NCBI GenBank assembly: GCA_905221605.1
Contig: CAJNDS010001524.1
Location: 721,062-785,061, forward strand
Length of the DNA stretch: 64,000 nucleotides
Source: Symbiodinium natans
Taxonomy: Eukaryota; Sar; Dinophyceae; Suessiales; Symbiodiniaceae
Direction of reading: 5' to 3'
Numbering within the stretch: position 1 is the first letter of the stretch; every line of letters starts with the position of its first letter. Both the position numbers and the translations under genes were made by a program. Below, in pieces: positions 24,301 to 36,400 of this stretch. The notes under the pieces were generated by a model that had not been told where the DNA came from, made no database searches, and saw only the letters and a program-made list of their open reading frames with translations.

Positions 24301-25049
24301 AGGGATTCGAAGAAGGCCTTCTCGAGGGAACACAGTTTTGGCCAGATCTCAGACAGGTGCCTTAAAGCTCATCGTCTCCCCAGTCTCAGCGTTTAGGGTT
24401 CAGGGTTTGGGTTCAGGGTCGCGACAAAGAACGGGTGACGGCTACGTAGCCAAAGAGCTACAGCGCTACGGAATGCGGCTGGCGGCTTGGTCGCTGGGTG
24501 CAAAGCGTCTCTGGAGGCCCGGAAAGGTTTTGAGCCAAGCTTCGTCGCACTGCATGCTTGGAGTTCCCACTGCCCGTCCTCCGGACATCAATAAACAGCG
24601 ACAAAAGACGGCCGGAGACGTGTGCCTTCTGCATACGATTTGAAGTCTGCCCTTTGAAGCAGGCAAAGATGTGGGGAAGCCAATGGGTCTCAACGGGTAT
24701 CCCAAAATCTTACCAACTGGACAGCATATCACGCCCGCCTGAAGTATAGGGAACGTGATGAGCTACAGTGGCTGCAGCTAACATGTGCACTGCGTACACT
24801 CACAATCTTTGCCGCATGCGTAGCCGCAAGCACCCCTGCGACTGCCCACAGCTGGCTATCGCTCGGTCCATTTGACATCGCTGGAGGAAGAAGGAAAGAG
24901 TGGCCTACCTTGAGCACATTTGGATATGTTGCTGGCCACTTGGACGACATGCATGAGAGTTGTCTCTTGTTTGTGCGTGGACCTTTTTGCTCAGGGTGCA
25001 CCAATCCATTTGGAACTCTTACGCCGGAGGCGTTCCATTGTAGACGCGT

Positions 25050-25260
25050 GCATGAGGATTTGGTCTTATGTCCAAATACTTCAAGTTGCGAGGCTGATAT
25101 CGAATCTTGTCAACCGGACTTGTGCAGCGTGTACACAATTTACGCTAGGTTTGGGACTTGCAAAACATCAAGCTGTGATCATCGACAAGCTTCAAGCACT
25201 TCCAAACCTTACCAACACAGTACTTGGGGACGACCTCCAGCTGCCCTTGCGTCAGCTTGA
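25050..25260 (+). repeat. Dispersed ~210-bp repeat inside block B (first)
   Basis: Shares an ordered set of words with 28,670-28,890 (TGTCCAAA, GCTGA/CATCGAATC, GGGACTTGCAAAACA, GTGATCATCGACAAGCTTCA against GTGATCGTCAACAAGCTTCA). With block duplication there are four copies in the window, the others at about 36,030-36,235 and 39,680-39,880. Confidence 0.65.
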
Positions 25261-28200
25261 GCATGCACACACACCGTGGCACCTGAAAAAGACAGCGGAT
25301 TCTCGGCAAGTCGCCCTGACAGACATGCATTAGGAAAACCTCTCTTCACTTGTGCCCTTCACTTGTGCAGCGACAACGTCCTGCTCGTGGTAGGAGCGCA
25401 TGCTGCTGGATGCTGCTAAACCTAAAGGGTCTCCAGCAACGACATGGCACGAATCGTTTGCAGCATCCGTTCCTAATCGCACAGGGTGCTTACGGGTGCT
25501 TCAACGCCCAGCCCCCGCTGATCCTCCTTGGGCAACCAGGAGTTGGCCACGAGTTTGGCAGGGGAGTGGCGCCCGCCCAACGCAGAGGCAAACCCGGACG
25601 CCACTCTTAGGCGAACCACAGCCTCTGATGGCAACCAAACCTGCTCCAACGCAATCGGAAGCGTTCTCCCCTGAAACCGCTACAGCCACTCCTGCAGATT
25701 TGGAATGTGAAGTAGACATGCTTGCACTGGGCGGTGTGAAGGCAACGCGCATGGAAGACAAAGGCACGACGCAGACATTGACTTGAGCAAGGCTGTTGGC
25801 AGCGTCCAAGACAGCACACTTCGCCGCGTGCGCAACTGTGCTACAAGCACCCAGGTGTTGCGGCCGCTACCCTGCACGTGCAGGTGCAGTAATGCTGCCT
25901 TGGCCGAGCACGATGGGTCGCCGATTCGGCCCGAGCAGCAAAACATCTACTCGCCTGACACCCATCGCCTCTCCAAACACGAGGGCTGCGCCCCTCCTCC
26001 GTAGCACAGACTCGTCGCCATGTCGAGGCTGAAGGGACCTACGCTAAAACCGAGCTCTGCAAATCGAAAACCTTACCCGTGCTCAAGCCGAAAAAGCCGG
26101 CCCATGGAGTCACGGAGCACCCGGACCGGCAACGGAACCCCACCTGGGCGAGGTCAGAAACCCGGGACTCGTACCACGCAAGCCATTCCCTGCCACACCA
26201 CATGCCACAAGTCCTCAGGATCACATTTTCAGCAGTCCACTGTCGTGGTTCGATCCCGAAAGGTGCGTCCAACCTTGGGCTAGCCCAGGCGCCAGCTTTG
26301 CACCTGACCGCGATGCTTCAGGATTCCGGGTTGCGTGAAGTCCTTCCTGAACGAGCCGCCAGTCCCAACCCCTGCCGAACAGGTAGAGTGGTCTACGAAT
26401 GAATTTGGTCCGTACTCAAAATTGGCAGGGACGAAGCGTCCATGTCTATAATACGGGCAGCCACAGCTATATGAACTATGTTGGAAGTACATGCATTTTC
26501 CGGTGTTCAAAATCGACACCGATGCTGCTTCAATGGACAAGAAAATCTTTCACCACCCCACGCCAAGCTCTGAGCACCCCTTGCTTACTGCAGGATGTTT
26601 TCTCGCGCTTGCTGGAGGCCACAGCCAGCAAAAGGATGCCCAGGGCCTATCTGAGAGATATGGAAGAGGAATTGACATAGTCCTAAGCCTGGCTAGCTTT
26701 CCAAGGGAAGATCGGAGGACTCTCCCCCTCCAACTTGTCTTTCTAACTGGACAAACCTGGCGGGACCGAGCCTGACCCTAAAAAAAAGGACAGGAACCGG
26801 AATCGTTCGGCTACAGTACGTGGCCATGTGTCTTCCTTTCAAGCCTGGACCCAAAGCCCTTCAGAATTTTGCAGGCAGAGAGGCGCACCGCCGGGCAGCC
26901 GAAAGCCTTTGTCTACCCCTCGAAACCTGCCAGCGCAGCAACTTAGCAGCGTCTGTAGCTTGCCTGATTAGCGTCTCATCACTCTCATGTGAGACTCTGA
27001 AAGAGAATTGCGAGTGGTTCCTGCCGGAAGCAAGGCAAGTGCCTGCAGTGCTCAGGACTGGCTTCGGGACTTCACACGGAGGGGCGGGCCGGCTTGGTCC
27101 GCGTCTGCCTCTGCAATCTGCAAGCACACTTGCCCACTCGAGCTGCATGCTTGATCCGGCTTAGCCGCTTTGGCATAGACAACATGCCCCTAGCCCTCAC
27201 ACCACTTCGTCGTCTGTTTGGCTCTTGCTTTCGTGTTCAGCGACACAGCATTCGAACTTGCGACTTCAGCTGCTTCAGCTTCCACGCGGCACAAAAGCCG
27301 CACCCCTCACTAGGCCTTGAGCGCCCGGCCGCTCCATTCCTTCAAGGTCCACAACGGCTGGCTCAGATAGCAAATGATGTCCGCTCTGCATGCTCCGCAG
27401 GAAACAAGCTTCCGATACAGGACGCTAAGGGACACCAGACCCCTGAATACATTCGTCAATCCTTGCAGCAGGCCGTTGCACAGCATGCGAGCTTCAACCG
27501 TGCGAGCGATGGCGCAGCCATGTGATCCTATGATCCGGCACACAAAACTTCCAAAAAAATTGACATCCCTGGAGCGGCAACGAGGTCTGAAAACGGATCC
27601 GACATCTGGCGCACGACGACTTCTGATGCAGACGTGCATCGGCACGGACCCCCGCACGAACAGCTTCCCTAAACCTGCATGGGACAGCACCTGAGAGTGC
27701 CGGCAGCTCAGAAACAGCTGAGGCGCACTTGACAGGCGACACGTCGCGAGCACATGCGGACATGGCATGTCATTCGATGCCTGCATGGCAACGCAGCTCG
27801 CGGCTCGCTGGCTACTCAGCAAACTTACATCAGGTCAAGCAGGCGCAGAGCTCGTAGAGGGCCTCAAGAATGTAAGGCGTTCAGCGTCTCGAGCGTTCTG
27901 GCTTTCAGAGCCCTGCTCTTCCGAAGATGGGGCTGATTGAAAGACGTTTCGCGTTCAAAGGAAGCGAAGCAGCTTTTTTTTTTTGGACCCCCTTCTCAGG
28001 GCTGCCACTGTTGCGGTTGACAAAAGTAAGAGAGGCTGGAACGTGCTCAGCGACGGAGCTCGTAACCGAAAAATCGGTCAGTTTTGACATTAACACGCCC
28101 TACACCACGCTCTTCAATGAAGCCCGCATTTTTGGGGGCAACGGCCTTTGGGGGAAGAGCTGCCCCTTAAGTGAGCTCAGAAGGCAGGGCCATGATGTTC

Positions 28201-28669
28201 AAAGCAAGCATGCAAGTAGCATGCCATCGCAGGGCTTGAGGCGTTCGACGCAGCATCCTTCTTTAGCTTCACCACTAGACAGGCCCTCCCCCAAGTAGTT
28301 TCGGAAGCACCGCAAGTTCATTCATGGCATTGCAACGCGAACCCAGGATGCTGCCATGACATGTGGCAAGGCCAGATGCAGATGGCTGTGCAGGAAGACA
28401 AACATGAGGTCTCGGGTTCACTGTTCTGGCCTTCCCCACGCTGCAAAGTCCCCCCCGGGGTTTTCGCAGCACTCGGATACCAAAGCAGATTATGGAGCCA
28501 CGAAGAAGTACCCTGCGCCCTCCTGAAGAAGGCATCAGTGGCGGAGCTCCACTGGACCTCCACAGAACCCCTCTGCGTTGGCAACACCATACGAATCATG
28601 CGACGAAAGCTCTGGCTTCTCCTCAACCCACTCGCATCGCCCTCGCATGAACCTTGCCCCCCCTTGCGC

Positions 28670-28890
28670 ACGCACGACTTTCTGTCTTGTGTCCAAACGC
28701 TTCAAGCTGAGAGGCTGACATCGAATCCCCTCAAATGGGCTTGTGCAAGTCGAAAGCTTCAGATTTCGATTTTGCGCCTGTACAAAACTCACGCCAGCTT
28801 GGGACTTGCAAAACAACAGGCCGTGATCGTCAACAAGCTTCAGGCACCTTACCAGCACAGCACCTTCCTTGCGCCAGCTTGACCACACAC
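28670..28890 (+). repeat. Dispersed ~210-bp repeat inside block B (second)
   Basis: Diverged copy of 25,050-25,260 in the same orientation. The region just downstream (28,900-29,200) has no counterpart after the first copy. Confidence 0.65.
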
Positions 28891-30179
28891 AGACACCGGA
28901 AGATGACAGCGGGTCTTCGGCAAATGCCACTCTTCGAAATGTTAAGCAAGCCTCCCACCTCGAGCGACCTTCATACGCGAACGAAACACGCTCATCCGAG
29001 CCTGCCTCTACGCAACCTCCGCGCAGCCCGTGCAGAGTCGGGCAAAGAGCGTGGCAAGTACGTGGGACTGGGACTGTTCTGTGATGGGCGTTTGTGTCGC
29101 CCAGGCCGCCAAGACAACATGAAGGGCAAGGGCACAGGCCTGGGAACGTGAAAGAAAGCCTTCGAAAAACTCAGGCAACAGCGCGAGCAAGGGCGCACTT
29201 GGCGAAAGTCGTTTACCCTACATGGTCAAAATCCTGGAATACTTCTCGGAATCAAAGCGAGCAGATCAGCAAATCTGATGCCGTGTCTTGCAGCGGGCTG
29301 TGGTGCCAAGTCTCCACATCTGCAACGCACGGCAACCCAGCTTCTGATCCAAGACACGTGCAAGGACAGGGGGGCAAGTTAACCCGAAGACATGAAGAGG
29401 GCGTCGTTCAGCACACGCGCCTCACATGTGCAACAGGGACAAGTGCAGCCTCTTGCAAAACAATTACAAGAGTTACTAGAGAATATCAGCATGCTGACCT
29501 GGACATACATATGCAAACATTTGCATGCAATACATGTATACAGTCCCAATATGTCATGAATCGAGATCTCTTTGAACTTATGCATTGGGCGTATTATTGC
29601 AAGTATGTACACACTCTGCCATATGGTACTGATGTCTGTGTTCGTCCCCGCCGGCCCCCACCCTGCCGACCCGCGCGGCCGCGCCTGGTCATCATGCATC
29701 GTCATGGACTATCTACGCAGAAAAACCTGGCTGCTTACATGTCACGAGATTGCTGCATGTCACTAGATTGCTGCACATCTGCATGGAACTGCAAAGTCCG
29801 ATGCTTCCTTCTACTTTGACTGCGTGGTCGGTGAGCCGTGGGCAACCCAAGCAAGGAACTATGACATGCAAGACGCATAGTTACACAAAAGCGAGGATCA
29901 TGACAGCTTGAGATCTAGTAGCCACAAGCTACAGGTCTTCATGTTCTTTTTAAACCACGATTTTTATTGGGCCCATCCGGTCAATCGGTTGACTGTGCTG
30001 GAGGACTTAGGTCACAGCGTGCTAAATCACATGCCCGCAGGAGCGGCAAAAAATTCTCGCATCCTACATACCCGAAATCGCAGCGGGAGCTATCGGTGAG
30101 GTTCTGAAAGAACCGAACCGAGAACACGCCGACTACTTAGTACGATCACCGAAAGAGACTGCGTAAGCACCCGGCATGA

Positions 30180-33100
30180 GAACTGACTGTTCGCACAACA
30201 ACGGCCCGAGAAGCATATTCTTGCAGTCTACCGGCTCAAGGAAGAAAATTCATGTTGCAAGGGCAGAACCACTCCAACAATGGTAACACTCATGGCCGGG
30301 ACCCATTAGTGTGCTCCTGCCCCCAACTCCGACAAAATGGGTACCGGAAACAGGTGGCACTCAAAGTAAACCCCCTGCCCAACACGAGGGGGTCCCCTCT
30401 CCTCCCTCCTCCTCCTCCTCCTCCTGCTCCTCCTGCTCCTCCTGCTCCTCCTGCTCCTCCTCCTCCTCCTCCTCCTCCTCCTCCTCCTCCTGCTCCTCCT
30501 CCTGCTCCTCCTCCTGCTCCTCCTCCTGCTCCTCCTCCTGCTCCTCCTCCTGCTCCTCCTCCTGCTCCTCCTCCTGCTCCTCCTCCTGCTCCTCCTCCTG
30601 CTCCTCCTCCTGCTCCTCCTCCTGCTCCTCCTGCTCCTCCTGCTCCTCCTGCTGCTCCTCCTGCTCCTCCTCCTGCTCCTCCTCCTGCTCTTCACCTCTC
30701 TCTCTGTCTCTCTCTGTCTCTCGCTCGCGGCTGTGCTCCATCTCCTCATCTACACTCCCTGTTGAAAGAAGACACATACTCAGATCCTGACACGCAAAGC
30801 CGCGAAGCCACTGGCTTTTTGCTCGCGACGCTGGTGGTCTTGCAGAAGTACAAGCAACCGCTTTGGCGTTGAGCAGTGCAGGGATGCAATCCCCGCAGAA
30901 CCTGAGAGCCTTCGAACACCGTCACTAGGCGCCACCGAGTGGCAGGAATGGGATGCAAAACGCCTTGGAACGCACGAACTGATGTGCATGCGCGGCGCGG
31001 AAGTGCTGGAGGCATGTGAGCTACCCACAGAGCCGAGGGCAAACATGGGCAAACAAAACGGAGAGTCGCCCTGAGCGGCGGCTGCTCCCCGCAGGCGCGC
31101 TTCAGCGCCATGCCGGAGCACAGCCCTGCGGATGCGGCAGGAGACGCGGGAACGCACCCAGCGTTGTGCACAGTCGCGAAGGCAACAACCGCTTGTGGGT
31201 CTCAGGCGATCACGAAGCCGGGAGCCATTGAGCTGCGCCTAAGGGACTTCGGATCTTGAAGGATTCCAGAGCCGGAGGACACGAGCGTCCTCGTCCATCA
31301 CTCACACCAGGCGAAGGCCGGGCGGCGTGGACTTGGCATCATCCCAGTGACCTGCAAGCGTGAGCTCCGCCCGCAAGAAGGCCTCGGTGCCAAAGGTGCC
31401 CACGGGCGAGTCCCACCCGCAGCCTGGTGGGTCGAATATCGCACAAGTGGAACGCAGCAGGCGCGTCGAGGTGTTTTTGGTGAGGCTTCATAGGCCGATG
31501 TCGACAGCTTGGTGCGGAAGCGCACTGCACAGTGCACTCGTGGTCACGGAGCTCTCCGTGTGTGTCTGTCACCTCTCAGGGAGAGAGCTGAGCAGCCCGA
31601 GGCCGGGGCAGCGCGGCCTGGCACGGGGCGCCCCCCTCGTCGGCCCTGCGGCGGAGGAGAAGCAAAGCAGTGAGGGCGCACTGCATGGATTTTAAGAAGC
31701 CGCTTACGACTCAGGCTGACTGCGCGGAGGAGCTTCGATTCCGGGAGCACCCTAAAGCTGTAAAGGGCTCAGCATCGAAGCGCGCCATGAGAACAAGCCT
31801 GCTGGTACGTGGGCGCACGGACAAGCAGCAGCCAATTTGTTCAGGCCACGCACCCACACCCACCCTGATTTGGATTCTCTCAGCGACTGAGCCAATGCTG
31901 CTTTGTTAGCCGGAGCTCACCCATGTCGGGATGCGTCGGGATGCATCGCTGCCCAGGCACTGAGCCGCGAGGGAAGAGGCCCTCGGCTTGCTCGCCTCCC
32001 CAAGTCTCGACAGGAGTTCACAAGCTTAAGGATCGCTGCCCTTGTGGGAACGAAACGGGGTGGCAAAAAAAACAGCCGGACACTCCGGGACGTTGCTGAG
32101 CGCCTCGAGGCCAGGACCTGCCAACAAGAAGTGGCCTATTGCACGAGCCATGAGGCAACTGAGGATGCAGTCGCACAAGGCCAAAGGCACAAGGCACAAG
32201 GCGCCGCGAGGCCCCGACCATAGGGTGTGTTCTGTGCCCTCTGGAGAGAGATCTACCCTCATGCTGTACTCTCGTCTCTGTGGACGGCCTCAGGCGCCGC
32301 CGACGGCTGTAATGTATCTTGGCATTTACGACGCTGAAGTTGCTGGAGCTGGCCCAGCATGCCCTGGACCTCTGTCGCTCAAGGTGACCTTCTGCGATAT
32401 GATGCAACATGATGCTACAATGCACTCAGGGGCTTCCATACGCACGTTTTGCCTTCTGCCTCAATTTTGCATGCTGCCTCGGCCGTCGGCGAGACAGCAC
32501 ACATGGTTGAGGCAGCACGCAAGCAAAGACCCAGCCCTTTCCCTTGGGTTTTCCTTTCCGAACCGTCACCCCGCACGACCCTGCAAATGCAGATTGCTGC
32601 CTCGCCGTGCGGTGTTGGTGCGGCAGCATGCTTTTGTGAGGCAGAATGTTCATTGAAGCGGCATTCATGCGGCAACTCCAGGTCCAGGCGCGAAACGCGG
32701 TCTGCGATCTGGAGTGCGTCCTGCGCCTGCCCCTTCGCACGGCTTTGAGCAGCGCGCAGCAGGAGCGGTCGTCAGCGCAGCGTCAGCGCAGGCGTCAGCG
32801 CAGCGTCACCGCAGGCGTCAGCGCAGGCGTCCTCAGTGGCCACAAAGGCAGGCCCGCACTCCGCCAGGCGTGTCATGCTGACGCAAGAGAGACACATTTC
32901 TGAGCCCCAGGTTCCGGTGCGGCGGGGGCCTACGTCACGCCCTACACGTGCCGATGGACAGCGCATGACAGCTCCAGTTGCAGGCAAGGCAAGCCGCCAG
33001 GCCGAAGCCATCTCCCTGATACGAACCTTCTTGCGGTGCCTTTCGGACTTCAGCTCATCTTCTCATCGTGCTGCTGAAGAGGGTGGGGGAGTGAATCTCG

Positions 33101-33350
33101 TCGATGGGGTGATGATGTTCCCTAAACCCTCAGACTTAAACCCTCAACCCTTTTCCATCCTAGACCCTAAACCCTAAGGTTTGGATTGGATCCAGGGTTT
33201 ACAAGCAGTTTGGGTTTTGGAGATGAAAATGCTTTCGTCCCTCCCTGCACCCGTAGAAGCCTAAAGGCGGCTCAGGGCTTTAGATAAACTTTAAATGCTT
33301 TGCCACGGGGGCAGGCTCAGCCATCTCGGAGTCTCGGCGCGTCTCATCCT
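30180..33350 (+). repeat. Segmental duplication block A, copy 2
   Basis: Collinear with 240-3,410 and begins about 190 bases after block B copy 1 ends, which makes the arrangement a head-to-tail tandem. It contains its own degenerate telomere patch (33,120-33,185) and a short tandem CAGCGCAGGCGT array (about 32,775-32,830) that is less developed in copy 1. Confidence 0.8.
30396..30722 (+). repeat. 12-bp microsatellite (CTCCTCCTCCTG)
   Basis: About 20 units of CTCCTCCTCCTG and shortened CTCCTCCTG, ending in a TCTCTCTGTCTC tract. It is the paralogue of the CTC array at 461-770 but with a regular G every 9 or 12 bases. Poly-Pro/Ala, Ser/Cys and Arg/Ser frames across it are artefacts. Confidence 0.95.
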
Positions 33351-33489
33351 GGCAGCCCTACGGGGCTGTAGGGTGCAAATGGTGATGGCAGTGCGGGGAC
33401 ACGCCGGTGGCCAGGCAGTTATGGATTTGCGCCGTGGATGCAAAGACCACATGGGCAACCTCTGGTTGCGGTCTTGGCGTCTTGGCTCA

Positions 33490-36400
33490 CCATCGAAACA
33501 CCAAACTTACGGCGTGAAACGTTGGAAAGGCCGCATGCTGCATCCAAGAGATCTCAAAAGGAGCTCAGGAAAGAGTGGCGCACTCGAAGGTCTCACCCAG
33601 AGGGCAACCTTAACCCCGCACATCTCCACATGCAGTGAGGAACTGCAGCAGGTTGCTGTGCGGAGCGAGAATGGATCCACTGCCGCCCCGCGACAAGCCC
33701 AGAAAATCCCTAGGGGAGTGCTCTCACCGAAAACACAGCGTAGAGAGGTAGAGCTGTATCAGAGCGTTTGGGCTAGGTGCCAGGTTCGCCTTTCAGTGGG
33801 GCGAGACTCGAACAACTTGAAGCTTCGGACACGGTGGTTAGCTGGGGATCTGGGATCAAGGGATCGATGCCCTTTCTGAGAGCGCTGTAATTCGGTGTCG
33901 CATGGTGTCATGGCTGGAGAAAGACTCCTTGCACAAGTGCAGCACAAGTGCAGCGGATCACGGCAGGTCTGTCGGACACTCAAGATGTCCTGCTAGAGTG
34001 CTTAAGCCCTGGACCAAACCCCTGGCTAAAGCGTTGCACGCTTCAAAACGGATCCTGACTCGCACTTAGCACCAGGCGGGCTTGAAGTCCAGAACGGCTT
34101 GAAGGATGGCTCCAGCAAGGTGCCAATGCGGCATCCCGACTCTCGGTTTTTTGTCCATCACTTCGACATAGGCTCCGAGAGAAGCTGCAGCAAAAAGCCG
34201 CTTCATCAGGGGCAGGAACGAGGTGGAACGAATCGTCACCCTGGGCTATGATCGATATTACGAGGATGGGACGATGCAGTTTCATGCCCCTCGTGCTTCG
34301 ATGTGCTTCGCTCTTAGCAGACATGGCTTCTACATTCTACATGGTGCTTTCAAACTAAGGCTCTTTGCGCAGCCAAGAGTTCGGCTAGGAGCACGATGCT
34401 GCTGTCCAGTATATGTCAGAGAGGCAACCACCAACACGTCTAAAAAGTCACAAGGCGGGCCCCAGACCCCAACAGCCTCGGAATCATTGGTCAAAGGCTG
34501 CCAGCTTACATCGCGCGCTGCCAGCAGCCCGGCAAGCAAGAACATGGGCTCACTATGAAATTACCCTGAAGAGCCGGATGTGCAATCGCAAGCGCCTCCC
34601 TGGTGTTTTTGGCTCGCGGCAACCCTGAAGCCTGAAAGTACGACCACCTTGCCAAGTCAAGTCATGTCAAGACGCGCAAGCGTGGAAGCTCGTGGATGAT
34701 AATTCACAAAATCCCTCCGAAATCGGCTCTCCCAAGGCCACACCTGCCCATCTGAGACTGCCGACCACGCAAGCGTTGAGTGGTGCGAGCGAGTGTCGAA
34801 GCCTAGCCGATTGAGCCATGAGCCAACTGAGGCCGCCGGTCTGGCCAAGTGAATGCGCAACTTGCCTGGGCCACTTAGCCAAGCCAAGTGGGCCCACTTG
34901 GCCAAGCAAATCGACCTCTGGACTGACTTAGTGGACCAACTGGCAAGAAGAAGTCGTTCACTTGACAGAGTGAAGAAGCCACTTGGCCAAGCAAGATTGG
35001 GCCGTTGACGGAGTTGACCGCGTGAATGAGCCACTTGGCCAAGAACAGTCGACCGCTTGACGGAGTGAATGGCGCGCTTGGCCACACGAGATCGATAGCC
35101 TCACCGAGTGACTGGGGCAGGTGGCCAAGGGGAGTCGGTCACTCGACCGAGTGCAAATGCAACTTGGCCACGCCAAGAAGATCAATCAACCAAGTGGAGT
35201 TCATCAAAAGCCGAGTGAAGAAGCCAACTGGCCCAGCGCAATCGACCGCATCGGAGATTGCGTTGACCGGGTGAAGGGAACCGAAGAAAGCCTCCTCGAG
35301 GGAACACAGTTTTGGCCAGATCTCAGACAGGTGCCTTAAAGCTCATCGTCTCCCCAGTCTCAGCGTTTAGGGTTCAGGGTTTGGGTTCAGGGTCGCGACA
35401 AAGAACGGGTGACGGCTACGTAGCCAAAGAGCTACAGCGCTACGGAATGCGGCTGGCGGCTTGGTCGCTGGGTGCAAAGCGTCTCTGGAGGCCCGCAAAG
35501 GTTTTGAGCCAAGCTTCGTCGCACTGCATGCTTGGAGTTCCCACTGCCCGTCCTCCGGACATCAATAAACAGCGACAAAAGACGGCCGGAGACGTGTGCC
35601 TTCTGCATATGATTTGAAGTCTGCCGTTTGAAGCAGGCAAAGATGTGTGGAAGCGAATGGGTCTCAACGGGTATCCCAAAATCTTACCAACTGGACAGCA
35701 TATCACGCCCGCCTGAAGTATAGGGAACGTGATGAGCTACAGTGGCTGCAGCTAACATGTGCAATGCGTACACTCACAATCTTTGCCCCATGCGTAGCCG
35801 CAAGCACCCCTGCGACTGCCCACAGCTGGCTATCGCTCGGTCCGTTTGACATCGCTGGAGGAAGAAGAAAAGCTACCTTGAGCATATTTGGATATGTTGC
35901 TGGCCACTTGGACGACATGCATGAGAGTCGTCTCTTGTTTGTGCGTGGCCCTTTTTGCTCAGGGTGCACCAATCCATTTGGAACTCTTACGCCGGAGGCG
36001 TTCCATTGTAGACGCGTGCATGAGGATTTGGTCTTATGTCCAAATACTTCAAGTTGCGAGGCTGATATCGAATCTAGTCAACCGGACTTGTGCGGCGTGT
36101 ACACAATTTACGCTAGGTTTGGGACTTGCAAAACATCAAGCTGTGATCATCGACAAGCTTCAAGCACTTCCAGACCTTACCAACACAGTACTTGGGGACG
36201 ACCTCCAGCTGCCCTTGCGTCAGCTTGAGCATGCACACACACCGTGACACCTGAAAAAGACAGCGGATTCTCGGCAAGTCGCCCTGACAGACATGCATTA
36301 GGAAAACCTCTCTTCACTTGTGCCCTTCACTTGTGCAGCGACAACGTCCTGCTCGTGGTAGGAGTGCATGCTTCTGGATGCTGCTAAACCTAAAGGGTCT

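Larger units (their letters stand above)
22480..29990 (+). repeat. Segmental duplication block B, copy 1
   Basis: Collinear and highly similar to 33,490-40,926, with the offset drifting only between about 10,930 and 11,010 through small indels. Some stretches (for example 23,650-24,640 against 34,630-35,615) are almost identical. Long frames are shared but lie on all frames of both strands, and indels such as those at 25,9xx, 27,5xx and 39,3xx change frame, so I call no gene. Confidence 0.9.

Noticed and set aside
26240-26262. GGTTCGATCCC box resembling the T-arm of a tRNA gene (also at 37,220-37,242)
   Set aside because: No matching A-box, acceptor stem or anticodon arm can be built upstream.
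30252-30872. 206-codon Pro/Ala-rich frame and its Cys/Ser and Arg/Ser counterparts
   Set aside because: Produced by the 12-bp microsatellite; all six frames are open, which is composition, not coding.
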